Positions 53,824 to 62,234 are shown, counted from the first letter of the stretch. The stretch is DNA of 64,000 nucleotides from Ereboglobus sp. PH5-10 (GCF_029504735.1 NZ_JAQFIP010000001.1:186001-250000); one strand, 5' to 3'. Program-made: numbers and translations. The notes: a model not told the origin generated them from the letters alone.

Positions 53824-54015
53824 CTTCGATAAATTCCAAATTCCGAAATCCCAAAATCCAAAAGACGAGGCCACGCCTCGTCCGGCGGCCTGGAGACCGC
53901 CGCTCCGTTCGCAAGCGACACATCGACTGTGGACGACGCTTGAGAGCCGGAGGGTGTGCTTTGGAATTTGGCCATTGGGTTTGGGTTGTTCGTTGGAATT
54001 TGAATATTGGAATTT
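53824..54015. repeat. ATTCCAAATTCC-bordered palindromic element between gspJ and gspK
   Basis: The gap starts with AAATTCCAAATTCCGAAATC and ends with the complementary style GGAATTTGAATATTGGAATT. Inside lie two GC hairpins, GACGAGGC-CAC-GCCTCGTC (53864-53882) and GGCGGCCTGGAGACCGCCG. Related AT motifs recur at 52520-52548, 54700-54724 and 55970-55998, all within the gsp operon. Confidence 0.75.
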
Positions 54016-54798
54016 TTACAGCATCGGGAGTCCTTGCGGAGGCGCGCCGGGGATGTCGATTACGGTTTCGAGGGTGCGACCCGAGTAGGTGAAGGTGAGG
54101 CGAATGCGCTGCGGGAGGACGCCCTGATTGGAGTTGTCCTTGCGAAGCACGGTTTCGTTTTTCCACGTCTTGAGATCAATGTCGTAATAGTCGTAGGTCA
54201 TGCCGGTGACGAGCGGCGTGATGACGGTTTCGCGTGGCGCGTCGATGTCGAAGTTGGTTTCGAGACGCGAATGCCAGAGGAGGATAAGCCCCTCGCCCTC
54301 GCGGCAGGCGAGCGAGCACACAACGCCGGGAAGCGCGCGGTCGGGCCACACGCAGAGGCGGCTGCCGTTGGGAAGCTCGTAGGTGAGGTAGAGGTCGGAG
54401 TTGCCGGTCTGGTCGCGCACCTCCTGAATCGTCACGGGTGCGGCGGCGGTGCTTGAGGTGCTGGATTGCGCGCCCGCGGTGCCGCCGGTGGGAGGAAGCG
54501 CGGCGGAAGCGAGCTCGCTTTCGAGAAAACGGGTGACGTTGCGCGAGTGCAGGTCGAACAGGCGCACATCGGAGTTGCGCCCCCAGAGTTCGCCCATCGA
54601 AAAGATAAGCGTGGTGGAGGCGACAATCACCATCGACACAATCGCCACCGCGATGAGGACTTCGATCAGTGTGAACCCGCGTCTGCGACGAGGGAAATTC
54701 CAAATTCCAGATTCCAAATTCCAAGGCGTATGCGCGCGCGATTCGCAGGGGCGCGCCTTGCGCGCGCCACTACGGGGATTGTTTGTCGGCGTGTTCAT
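54016..54798 (-). CDS. gspJ: Type II secretion minor pseudopilin GspJ-like
   Basis: A 260-residue prepilin. The cleavage and methylation site is RRRRGFTLIEVLIAVAIVSM, followed by a helix and a beta domain (LWGRNSDVRLFDLHSRNVTR, TYELPNGSRLCVWPDRALPG). Its leader is very long, about 40 residues from the ATG at 54798. The leader is encoded largely by repeat DNA: GSGARKAR-type residues from a GC palindrome and WNLESGIWNF from an ATTCCAAATTCC repeat. A TTG within the repeat would give a short leader (LESGIWNFPRRRR). The ATG overlaps the gspI stop by four bases, which favours the long form. Confidence 0.85.
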   Translation of the reverse strand: MNTPTNNPRSGARKARPCESRAHTPWNLESGIWNFPRRRRGFTLIEVLIAVAIVSMVIVASTTLIFSMGELWGRNSDVRLFDLHSRNVTRFLESELASAALPPTGGTAGAQSSTSSTAAAPVTIQEVRDQTGNSDLYLTYELPNGSRLCVWPDRALPGVVCSLACREGEGLILLWHSRLETNFDIDAPRETVITPLVTGMTYDYYDIDLKTWKNETVLRKDNSNQGVLPQRIRLTFTYSGRTLETVIDIPGAPPQGLPML

Positions 54799-55436
54799 CG
54801 TCTGGGCGCGCCTCCTCCGCTGGTGTTTCCGCCGGCGCGGCTTCCTTGTTTGTTGCCACCGCCGCCACTGCCGGACTTGGAGCCGCCGCCGGACGTGGAG
54901 CCGCCGCCACTGCCGCCACTTGAGGAGCTGGAGGAGCCGAATCCGGAAAGGGGCGAGGGCTGTTGGTCTTGGACAATGCGGTCGCGCGCCTCGGCTCGGA
55001 GCGTGGCGGCGTCGGGCGAAAACCCGGAGGTCGTCGACCAGGTGGGCCGGAGCAAACGAAACACCTCGGTGATGGTCTCCTCTTTTTCGTCGGGTGTGTT
55101 TCCGGCGCCCAGCTCGCATGTGAAGGTGACGTGGAAAAGGTTCGCGGTGTTCGTGGCCTCGATGACGGCGGACCATTTCACCTGGCGTCCGGTCGCGCCC
55201 TCGAACGAGTCGCCTTTTTGCGCGGTTTCAAAATCGGCCTCGGCGAGGAGCATGTTGCGCGCGAAACGGAGGTCTAGGTTGCGCTTGGGATTCGCGGCGG
55301 CGGCTTCGTAGGCGTAGAGCACGTTCATGTAGGCGCCGACAAGCATGACGCCCATCATCGCGCAGATCGCGAGCGCGACGAGCACCTCGACAATCGTGAA
55401 CGCGCGGCGGCGGTGGCGCGGCATGCGGCGGTTCAT
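54795..55436 (-). CDS. gspI: Type II secretion minor pseudopilin GspI-like
   Basis: A 213-residue prepilin with a short basic leader (MNRRMPRHRRRA) and the peptidase site RAFTIVEVLVALAICAMMGV. The globular part contains ARNMLLAEADFETAQKGDSF and ANLFHVTFTCELGAGNTPDE, typical of GspI size. The last 55 residues are an unusual Gly/Ser tail (SSSSSSGGSGGGSTSGGGSK). The ATG at 55436 overlaps the gspH stop (ATGA), and the gene overlaps gspJ in the same way, so the three pseudopilins are translationally coupled. Confidence 0.83.
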   Translation of the reverse strand: MNRRMPRHRRRAFTIVEVLVALAICAMMGVMLVGAYMNVLYAYEAAAANPKRNLDLRFARNMLLAEADFETAQKGDSFEGATGRQVKWSAVIEATNTANLFHVTFTCELGAGNTPDEKEETITEVFRLLRPTWSTTSGFSPDAATLRAEARDRIVQDQQPSPLSGFGSSSSSSGGSGGGSTSGGGSKSGSGGGGNKQGSRAGGNTSGGGAPRR

Positions 55437-56041
55437 TGGCCGTCCTCCTTTTGCTCGAGCATTTGCGCGCATGTCCATGGGTCGATGGCGAGCGTGTGCG
55501 CGGTGGTGCCGATGCGGAATTGCGCGCGAAAGGGCGTGCAGGTGCCGTCGCCGTAAAATGTCACATGCGCGATGGTCTGCGTTTCGATGAGTTCGCCGCC
55601 AACGAGGATCGAGCTGGCGCCTTTTTGCGTGGTGAGAAAATCACACGTCACCTCGCCCATGTCCTCGAACGGAAAAAACTCAGCGCCGCCGTTGTCCCAT
55701 GTGGCGGAAAGCCCGGCGGGGGTGTCGGAGCCCTCGCCCGTGACGGCGGGGACGTAGGCGAGGCGGACTTCCCTGCCGCTCATGAGCGCCTGCTTGCGCG
55801 CGGCGGTGACGGCGACCCAAAACACCTCGTCGGGCGTCGCGGGTTTGTCGTTGGTGAGATGCGAGCCGCCGACGATAAGCACGGCCGTCATCATTCCGAT
55901 GAGAGCAAGCGCGAGCAGGATTTCCAAAAGCGTAAACGCCTCATGCCGCCCGCGCCTTCGGCGCGGAGAATTCCAGATTCCAACTCCCAATTTCCAAGGT
56001 GAGCGGGCGCGGAGTGGACGGTTGTGCGTGGACGACCTCAC
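55433..56041 (-). CDS. gspH: Type II secretion pseudopilin GspH-like
   Basis: A prepilin of about 202 residues. The peptidase site and helix are HEAFTLLEILLALALIGMMT. The beta domain follows (VFWVAVTAARKQALMSGREV, HVTFYGDGTCTPFRAQFRIG). The start is uncertain: a GTG at 56041 and a TTG at 56044 both give a leader of about 35 residues. It includes WKLGVGIWNSPRRRRGR, encoded by an ATTCCAAATTCC-type repeat at 55970-55998, as in gspJ. A shorter start inside the repeat is possible. The stop overlaps the gspI ATG. Confidence 0.8.
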   Translation of the reverse strand: MRSSTHNRPLRARSPWKLGVGIWNSPRRRRGRHEAFTLLEILLALALIGMMTAVLIVGGSHLTNDKPATPDEVFWVAVTAARKQALMSGREVRLAYVPAVTGEGSDTPAGLSATWDNGGAEFFPFEDMGEVTCDFLTTQKGASSILVGGELIETQTIAHVTFYGDGTCTPFRAQFRIGTTAHTLAIDPWTCAQMLEQKEDGQ

Positions 56042-56085
56042 CAAGATTGAGCGTGTGCGAGGCGCGGTTGCGAGAGGGGGGGGCG

Positions 56086-56571
56086 TTACTGGCCCGTGGA
56101 AGCGGAGCCTGTGGCCCAGTTGCCAATGTCGTCGGCGGTGCCGCTTTGTTTGTCGGGGCCGTTTGACCAGACGTCGTAGCCGGTTTTGTTGCGAGTGCCG
56201 GGATAATTGTATTGGTAGGCGACGCCCCAGGGGTCGAGAAGGGTGGATTTGTCGCCGTCGAGATAAGGACCGCGCCAGCGCTCGGCCTTGTCGGCGGGAG
56301 CGGTGATGAGCGCCTGAAGTCCCTCGGCGGTTGAGGGGAAATCGCCCATGTGCATGCGGTAGGATTGGAGGGGAACCTTGAGGCTGCTGGAAACAAACAT
56401 CTTGGCCACGTCCTCCTTGGCTCCGCCAAAGATGTTGTCGAAATTGGCGACCGCGAGGCCGATGATCATGCCGGCGATGGCGAGCACAACGAGAATTTCG
56501 AGAAGCGTGAACGCGCGCGCAGTCGTGCGGAACAGGCGGCGGGCGGTGTGGCGGATGAGGGGCTTTTGCAT
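56086..56571 (-). CDS. gspG: Type II secretion major pseudopilin GspG
   Basis: A 161-residue major pseudopilin. The leader MQKPLIRHTARRLFRTTARA precedes the peptidase site AFTLLEILVVLAIAGMIIGL. The GspG domain is conserved: YRMHMGDFPSTAEGLQALIT, RGPYLDGDKSTLLDPWGVAY and NYPGTRNKTGYDVWSNGPDK, with the calcium-binding C-terminal loop SGTADDIGNW. It polymerises into the pseudopilus that drives secretion. First gene of the operon G-H-I-J-K-L-M; gspD, E and F are not in the window. The ATG at 56571 is chosen over an upstream one that adds 28 non-family residues. Confidence 0.93.
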   Translation of the reverse strand: MQKPLIRHTARRLFRTTARAFTLLEILVVLAIAGMIIGLAVANFDNIFGGAKEDVAKMFVSSSLKVPLQSYRMHMGDFPSTAEGLQALITAPADKAERWRGPYLDGDKSTLLDPWGVAYQYNYPGTRNKTGYDVWSNGPDKQSGTADDIGNWATGSASTGQ

Positions 56572-56931
56572 GATGTGTGTGTTTTTGTGAGCGTGTTTGG
56601 TTGGGAATGAAGACGAACGCCCGGCGGGAGGCGTTTCAAAAAATGAGGCGTGCATGTTGTTATGTTGGCGAACGCTTGTCGAGAGCGGGCGCGCGACGGC
56701 TCAACGTCCGCCATTGCGCATCTGGAGACTGCCCGGGTGCAAACAGGCAGATAAAATCGCGCCGGCAACAGGCGAGAGTGACTGAAAACAGCCCTCCCCC
56801 AGCCTTGCGCCCCGCCCCTTCATTGCGCGAATTGGCGATAAGCAAAATTGCCGGACCTTGCCGGTTCACATCAAACCCTTGGCATAACCATCACAATCCC
56901 GTGGCAGCATGCAAAGCAATGTCCCTGCGTT
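56572..56931. other. Non-coding region upstream of gspG
   Basis: A 360-base gap between two minus-strand genes. It should contain the gsp operon promoter and the end of the EEP gene transcript, but I see neither a convincing promoter nor a hairpin terminator. Open frames here have atypical codon use and no recognisable product. Confidence 0.55.
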
Positions 56932-57825
56932 CTACTTTTTCAGCAGCACGTCGCACACGATCGGCAGGTGGTCTGAGGGGTGGCGGCCTTTGTCGTAGGT
57001 GCTGGTAAGCACGGTGTAATTCAGAACTTTTGTCCGGTCGTTGATGAATACAAAGTCTATCCGCCCCCTGGGTTCGCCGCGGAAATTTCCAGCGCCCATG
57101 TTGGTGTCCTTCGGGCCAAGCGGCGGGGTGGCCGTCGCATGATAGGCGTCTTTCAAATATTCCGTGATCGCCTTGTATTGAGGCGTCGTGTCGGGCGAGT
57201 TGAAGTCGCCCGTGCAGATCACGGGGAGGCTGTCCTTGGTGATTTCCTTGACCATGCGAACCATCAACGGGCCCGAGTTCTGCCTCGCTGTGATGTAGCG
57301 CCAGTAGAAGTGGGCGGTGAAGAAATAGAATTCCCGCCCGGAGGCGTTGTCCTTCATTTTGGCCCAGGTGCAGATGCGCGTGTCGGTGGCGTCCCAGCCA
57401 ATGCTTTTTTCATTGGGCGTCTCGCTAAACCAAAACACGCCCTTGTCCAGCACCTTGTATTTATCACTTCTATACACAATGGCGGCCGTGTGTATATTGC
57501 CCTGTTTCCCCCCGTAGGGATGGGCCACGTAATCGTATTCGGGCAGCAGTTTTTTCAAGTCGGCCATTTGTCTTTCGTCGCCCTCCTGCGTGCCGACGAC
57601 GTCGATTTGGCTTTGCTTAATCAGGTCGGCGACGGCGGCCTTGCGCGCATCCCAGCTGTTGCCCGACTCCCCGTCCTTTGCCGAGTCGTATCGTATGTTG
57701 TAGCTCGACACGCGCAGCCTGGCGCCGCCGTCGCATTTCGCGGTGGATGCGGCGGCGGGAAGATTATTGACGGCGAAAAGGCATGACGCGGCGAGGGCGA
57801 GCAGGGCGATTGTATTGTTTTTCAT
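56932..57825 (-). CDS. Exported endonuclease/exonuclease/phosphatase (EEP) family protein
   Basis: A 297-residue EEP-fold hydrolase with a signal peptide (IALLALAASCLFAVNNLPAA). Active-site motifs: RVSSYNIRYDSAKDGESGNS, DVVGTQEGDERQMADL (QE), FFTAHFYWRYITARQNSGPL (His), VICTGDFNSPDTTPQYKAI (GDFN) and RHPSDHLPIVCDVLL (SDH), plus GRIDFVFIND. It is a distant relative of the 35420 product with the same size and export signal. The substrate could be a phosphodiester or sugar phosphate and is not determinable here. It is the last of a minus-strand run with the isomerase-like and oxidoreductase genes, but is separated from them by a palindromic repeat. Confidence 0.87.
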   Translation of the reverse strand: MKNNTIALLALAASCLFAVNNLPAAASTAKCDGGARLRVSSYNIRYDSAKDGESGNSWDARKAAVADLIKQSQIDVVGTQEGDERQMADLKKLLPEYDYVAHPYGGKQGNIHTAAIVYRSDKYKVLDKGVFWFSETPNEKSIGWDATDTRICTWAKMKDNASGREFYFFTAHFYWRYITARQNSGPLMVRMVKEITKDSLPVICTGDFNSPDTTPQYKAITEYLKDAYHATATPPLGPKDTNMGAGNFRGEPRGRIDFVFINDRTKVLNYTVLTSTYDKGRHPSDHLPIVCDVLLKK

Positions 57826-57873
57826 AATTACTGTTTTTTATAATATATTACTCAAATAATGTTTTTATTTTTT

Positions 57874-57953
57874 AACCGCGAATGGACGCGAATAAACGCG
57901 AATGCTTCGGCCGGCTGGATTTATTTCGCGTTTATTCGCGTCCATTCGCGGTT
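57874..57953. repeat. Perfect palindrome of AACCGCGAATGGACGCGAAT type
   Basis: Arms 57874-57902 and 57925-57953 are exact 29-base complements beginning AACCGCGAATGGACGCGAAT, with a 22-base loop. Each arm is three copies of a 10-base unit (GCGAATGGAC-like). The element has the same plan as 2067-2154 with GCGAAT in place of GCAGAT, and sits ten bases past the stop of the 57963 gene. Confidence 0.9.
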
Positions 57954-57962
57954 TAATAAGCT

Positions 57963-58886
57963 TTAAGAAAAATTGAGTATTTTTTCGAAGCGCGCGTGCA
58001 GGTCGTTTAATTCGGCGGGTGTTTTGTTGCTTCCCTGTTCGGTGGCGATCCATCCGTTTTTATACGAACCGCGCAGGGCGCGCATCACTTCGGGCCAGTT
58101 GATGTCGCCCTCGCCGAAGGGCACCTTGAAGCCTTTCCGGGCGCCCTGCTCGGCGGCGATTTTTTTGCTGAACTCCTTGAAGTGAACACGGGCGATGCGG
58201 TCGCCAAGGATTCGGATCCATTGCTCCGGCCATCCGTAGTCGAGGATGTTGCCGACATCGAAATAGAATTTCACGAGGGGGCTGTTGAACTGGTCAACAT
58301 AACGACGCGCCTCCAGCGGGCTGAGGAGAAATTTATTCCAGACGTTTTCGATGCAGATTTGGACTTTCAGTTTTTCGGCGACGGGGAGCAGCCGCTTGAT
58401 GCCCTCGACGGAGCGCGTCCAGCAGTCGTCGTAGGAAACCTCGGCGTTCACGACTCCGGGAACCAGCAGCACGGCGTCGGTGCCGTAGGCGGCGGCGTCC
58501 TCGAGCGCGACGATCATGCCATCGATTCCCTCGCGGCGCACGGCGGTGTCGGGATGCGAGAGCGGTTTTTTCCAGTGCGTGTTGCAGCAAACACTGCTGA
58601 TCACCAGCCCGGTCGATTTGGCGGCGGCGATCACCTCCCGGCGGTCCATGTGGCTGTTTGGCTCGATGCCCTCGTATCCGGCGGCCTTGATCGCGGTGCA
58701 TTTTTCAAGCACGGAGCCCCCCATTTTGACGGTGCCCCACATGATGGATTTTTTGAAATTACCCGCGGGACGCGGGGACGTCGAGGCGGGCGCGGCTTGG
58801 GCAAAAATCCCTCCGCCGCCCAATGGGAGCGAGGCGGCGGAAAGGACGGCGGCGGATTTTAGGAAGGTGCGACGGTTCAGGTTCAT
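57963..58886 (-). CDS. Tat-exported sugar phosphate isomerase/epimerase-like TIM-barrel protein
   Basis: A 307-residue xylose-isomerase-like TIM-barrel protein. The N-terminus is a Tat signal (MNLNRRTFLKSAAVLSAASL). The barrel contains CTAIKAAGYEGIEPNSHMDR, VQICIENVWNKFLLSPLEAR (metal Glu), VKFYFDVGNILDYGWPEQWI (metal Asp) and RIARVHFKEFSKK (metal His), and ends IATEQGSNKTPAELNDLHAR with a last metal Glu. Such proteins act as isomerases, epimerases or, in some 3-keto-glycoside pathways, lyases. The ATG at 58886 gives a complete Tat leader; the longer open frame upstream crosses a palindrome and is rejected. Confidence 0.86.
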   Translation of the reverse strand: MNLNRRTFLKSAAVLSAASLPLGGGGIFAQAAPASTSPRPAGNFKKSIMWGTVKMGGSVLEKCTAIKAAGYEGIEPNSHMDRREVIAAAKSTGLVISSVCCNTHWKKPLSHPDTAVRREGIDGMIVALEDAAAYGTDAVLLVPGVVNAEVSYDDCWTRSVEGIKRLLPVAEKLKVQICIENVWNKFLLSPLEARRYVDQFNSPLVKFYFDVGNILDYGWPEQWIRILGDRIARVHFKEFSKKIAAEQGARKGFKVPFGEGDINWPEVMRALRGSYKNGWIATEQGSNKTPAELNDLHARFEKILNFS

Positions 58887-58970
58887 GGCTGGAACGGTGT
58901 GGCGGATGGCTGGCGGTTGTTGGTGGTGGTTTTCCGAAGTGGCAGGGATATTGGGAGGCGGGATTATCCC

Positions 58971-59032
58971 GGGAGCGCGGGCATCTTGCCCGCAGGTTTG
59001 GAGGTTTGTGCGGGCGGGACGCCCGCGCTCCC
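58971..59032. repeat. GGGAGCGCGGGC palindrome
   Basis: Arms 58971-58993 (GGGAGCGCGGGCATCTTGCC...) and 59010-59032 pair over 23 bases with about four mismatches. It lies between the oxidoreductase stop and the isomerase-like start, where it may attenuate or stabilise the transcript. A related shorter hairpin is at 7130-7151. Confidence 0.75.
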
Positions 59033-59038
59033 AGGAGG

Positions 59039-60337
59039 TCACACGAGCGGCGTGACGCCAGGGATGGCGATCTCGCTTTTCGGCGGGGCCATGTCGAAGC
59101 GGCAGGTTTCGGGCGTGAGGTTTTCCTTGGAGGCGTTGAGCAGCCACGCGTAGTTGATTTCGCGCCCGGTGTAGGCGGAGTTGCGCCCGAGGATTGCGGT
59201 CAGAGTGCTTTCGGCGACGCGTTTGGCGTCGTTGAGCGGGTTGCCGTTGCGGATGCCTTTGATTAGCGCGACGTGCTCGGCGACGAGGCCGTTGGGCGTG
59301 TCGTCGGTGAACTTCCATGCTTTCGGGCCGGTGATGGCGGCGGGGAGCCGGGCGGTGCCCTTGGTGCCTACGAGTCGCTCGTTGTTGGAGCGGGTGGACG
59401 CGCCGGGCGCCTGGCGGCACATGCTTTGCACGCGGACGCCGTTGGCGTATTCATACTCGACGGCGAAGTGGTCAAAAATGTTGCCATACTTCGGGTCGGT
59501 GCGGCTCTGGCGTCCGCCCATGCCGAGGGCCTTGATGGGCGGGCCGCCGAAGGCCCAGTTCATGACGTCGAGGTTGTGGATGTGCTGCTCGACGATGTGG
59601 TCGCCGCTCAACCAGGTGTAATAAAGCCAGTTGCGAATTTGGTATTCCATATCCGTCCAGCCGGGTTTGCGCGCGTGATGCCAGAGCCCGTTTGTCAGAT
59701 AATAAAACTGCCCGCCGACAAGCTCGCCGATATCGCCGTCGTGAACGCGACGCATGGTCTCGATGTAGTGGTCGCTGTAGCGGAATTGCGTGCCGGCGAC
59801 GATCGCGAGGCGTTTTTGTTTCGCCAGCTCGCCGACGGAGATGACGCGACGCACGCCGGCGACATCCACGGCGACGGGTTTTTCGGCGAAGACGTGCACG
59901 CCGGCGTTGATGGCGGCCTCCATGTGTTCCGGGCGGAATTGCGGCGGCGTGGCGAGGATGACGAGATCGACGCCGGAGTTGATGACTTTTTTGTAGGCGT
60001 CGAGGCCGACGAACTGGCGCTCGGGCGGAATGGCGAGGCGCTCGGGCGCGACGGGCGGGCGCGGGCGGCGGCTTTTCGGGGTGCCGTTGACCAGGTTGTC
60101 GCGGGCGCTTTCGAGACGGTCGGCGAAGGCGTCGCCGATGGCCCAGACGATCACGGAGGGATCGGCGTCGAGGCAGTTGCGCATGGCGCTGACACCGCGG
60201 CCGCCGGAGCCGATGAGGCCGACCTTGAGGCGGTCCGAGCCGGACGCAAACGCGGCGGCGGGAAGTTTTGAAAGGAGCGGGGCGGCGGAGAGCGCGGCGG
60301 CGGTGCCGAGGAATTGGCGACGGGTGAATGAGGACAT
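59039..60337 (-). CDS. Tat-exported Gfo/Idh/MocA-family oxidoreductase
   Basis: A 432-residue NAD(P)-dependent oxidoreductase. A Tat leader (FTRRQFLGTAAALSAAPLLS) is followed by the Rossmann site LKVGLIGSGGRGVSAMRNCL. The family hallmark AGVHVFAEKPVAVDVAGVRR (EKP) is about residues 145-164. In the substrate domain, IVEQHIHNLDVMNWAFGG holds the catalytic His. Exported members with this leader are frequent in Verrucomicrobia and act on sugars or sugar derivatives, in known cases oxidising the C3 position of glycosides. It sits between sulfatase and isomerase-like genes in one minus-strand run, fitting glycan breakdown. Confidence 0.88.
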   Translation of the reverse strand: MSSFTRRQFLGTAAALSAAPLLSKLPAAAFASGSDRLKVGLIGSGGRGVSAMRNCLDADPSVIVWAIGDAFADRLESARDNLVNGTPKSRRPRPPVAPERLAIPPERQFVGLDAYKKVINSGVDLVILATPPQFRPEHMEAAINAGVHVFAEKPVAVDVAGVRRVISVGELAKQKRLAIVAGTQFRYSDHYIETMRRVHDGDIGELVGGQFYYLTNGLWHHARKPGWTDMEYQIRNWLYYTWLSGDHIVEQHIHNLDVMNWAFGGPPIKALGMGGRQSRTDPKYGNIFDHFAVEYEYANGVRVQSMCRQAPGASTRSNNERLVGTKGTARLPAAITGPKAWKFTDDTPNGLVAEHVALIKGIRNGNPLNDAKRVAESTLTAILGRNSAYTGREINYAWLLNASKENLTPETCRFDMAPPKSEIAIPGVTPLV

Positions 60338-60428
60338 GGTTTTTATTTAGGCTTGGGATTTAGTGTTTGTTTAGTGGTGAAAATATTGCGTTGAAGATTG
60401 GAAGGCGGCCATGGACGGCACAACGCGT

Positions 60429-62234
60429 CTAACTTTTCGCGCCTTTATTTCTTTTGTTTTTGGTTTTTGTTTTTTTGGCGTTGGCGTTTCCGGGCTTGAT
60501 TTTGTCCCAGGGCCAGGGTTTGGCCTTGGCCTCAATGGCCCAGTTTTCCCATGCGGCGGCGAGGCGGTTGGCGATGTCCTTGTGCTGCGCGGCGAGGTTG
60601 TTGAGCTCGGCACGGTCGGCTGCAATGTTGTAGAGCTCCCAAGGGCCGTCGGAGCCCTTGGCGACGAGCTTCCAGTCGCCATCGCGCACGGCGCGGTTGC
60701 CCTCGTGCTCCCAGAATATTGGCGCGGGGCGTTGCAAGGTTTGCGCGCCGGTGAAGAGCGGACGCAGACTGACACCGGCGAGCGGTGTGAGCGCGGTGTC
60801 GCCGCGCTTGGCGGGATATTTCGCGCCGGCCAGGTCAACACAGGTGGCGGCCAAGTCGATGATGTGCGCGGGCGGACGCACAAATGTGCCGTTGAGCGCG
60901 GCGGGGATGCCGGCGGGCCAGTGGACGATGAGCGGCGTGCTGATGCCGCCCTCGTGCACCCAGTGCTTGTATTCGCGGAAGGGCGTGTTGGAGACGTTGG
61001 CCCAGTCGTGTCCGTAGCCGATGTAGGTGTCCTCGGGGCCGGGCATCGTGCCGACGCCGGTGCGGATGGGGCGTCCGTCGCGCGCTTGCATGTGAGGAGG
61101 GCGGGCCTTGGGCTGGGGCTCGTCGGGGCCGAGGGGACGGAATGTCTCGCCGGGCGCGGGCACGTTGGCGGCGGGCTCGGGCTGGCGGCCTTGCGGCTCG
61201 GCGCAACCGCCGTTATCGTGCATGAACATGATGATGGTGTTGTCGAGCTGGCCGGATGCGTCGAGTTGGGCGACAATGCGCGCGATGCCCTGGTCCATGC
61301 GGTCAATCATGGCGGCGTAAACTTCCATGCAGCGGGCTTCCCACGCCTTGTCCTTCACGTTGTCCCAGCCGGCATTGTCGGACGGGGTGAGTTTCGTGCC
61401 GGGCGGGAGGACTCCGAGTTCGATTGCGCGTTTGTGGCGCGCGACGCGGACGGGGTCGTAGCCGTTGTCATAAACGCCCTTGTATTTTGCGATGTCCTCG
61501 GGCAGCGCGTGCATGGGCCAGTGCGCGGCGGTGAAGGCGACATACATGAAGAAGGGTTTGGACGCGGAGCCGTCCGCGGCGGCGTTGTCGCGCTGGTGCT
61601 GCTTGATATAGAGCACGGCGTTGTCGGCGATGGCGTCGGTGTAATAATATTTTCCCGATGGCGGTTTGTAGCCGGGGTCGTTGAGGGGGGTGATGAGGGT
61701 GTTGTCACGGCAGAGCGTGGCGGGGTCATAAAAACTGCCGTAGCCGAGAATGGTGCCGTAGAACTTGTCGAAGCCGCGCCGCAAGGGCCAGTTTGCCGGT
61801 TCGCCTGATTCGAGCGAGACGTGCCATTTGCCGACGGCGTAGGTGGAATAACCTCCGGGGCGAAGCATTTCGGCAATGGTCACGCAGTTGTCGCGCAGCG
61901 AGCCGGTGTAACCGGGGTGTTTTTGGTTGCGGTTCATGCCGCCCATGCCGGCTTGGTGCGCGTAGAGGCCGGTGAGCAACGAGGCGCGCGTGGGGCAGCA
62001 GCGGGCGTTGTTGTAGAACTGCGTGAAGCGCAGGCCGCGCTGCGCGAGCTTGTCGATTGCGGGCGTGCGGATTTCCCCGCCGTAGCAGCCGATGTCGGTA
62101 TAGCCCATGTCGTCGCTGAGGATGATTATAATGTTCGGCTGTTTCACGGATGCGGGCGTCTTGTCGGCGGCGGTGGCGGCAAGCGGGAGTGTGGCGGCGG
62201 CAAGGGCCGCGGCGGTGAGGGTGGCGGGTTTCAT
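60429..62234 (-). CDS. Exported arylsulfatase-type sulfatase
   Basis: A 601-residue S1-type sulfatase with a Sec signal (LAAATLPLAATAADKTPASV). The N-terminal metal site is NIIIILSDDMGYTDIGCYGG (DD pair). The formylglycine motif is CCPTRASLLTGLYAHQAGMG, where the Cys of CPTR must be oxidised by an activating enzyme not seen in this window. MFMHDNGGCAEPQ provides the later Asp-Asn metal ligands. The C-terminal tail is Lys-rich (AKKTKTKNKRNKGAK). It removes sulfate esters from glycans or aryl compounds. It is a close paralogue of the next gene, 15 bases away on the same strand. Confidence 0.93.
   Translation of the reverse strand: MKPATLTAAALAAATLPLAATAADKTPASVKQPNIIIILSDDMGYTDIGCYGGEIRTPAIDKLAQRGLRFTQFYNNARCCPTRASLLTGLYAHQAGMGGMNRNQKHPGYTGSLRDNCVTIAEMLRPGGYSTYAVGKWHVSLESGEPANWPLRRGFDKFYGTILGYGSFYDPATLCRDNTLITPLNDPGYKPPSGKYYYTDAIADNAVLYIKQHQRDNAAADGSASKPFFMYVAFTAAHWPMHALPEDIAKYKGVYDNGYDPVRVARHKRAIELGVLPPGTKLTPSDNAGWDNVKDKAWEARCMEVYAAMIDRMDQGIARIVAQLDASGQLDNTIIMFMHDNGGCAEPQGRQPEPAANVPAPGETFRPLGPDEPQPKARPPHMQARDGRPIRTGVGTMPGPEDTYIGYGHDWANVSNTPFREYKHWVHEGGISTPLIVHWPAGIPAALNGTFVRPPAHIIDLAATCVDLAGAKYPAKRGDTALTPLAGVSLRPLFTGAQTLQRPAPIFWEHEGNRAVRDGDWKLVAKGSDGPWELYNIAADRAELNNLAAQHKDIANRLAAAWENWAIEAKAKPWPWDKIKPGNANAKKTKTKNKRNKGAKS

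Noticed and set aside
58887-59420. N-terminal extension of the TIM-barrel protein to 485 residues
   Set aside because: It crosses the 58971-59032 palindrome and overlaps the oxidoreductase gene out of frame. The Tat leader at 58886 is a proper start.
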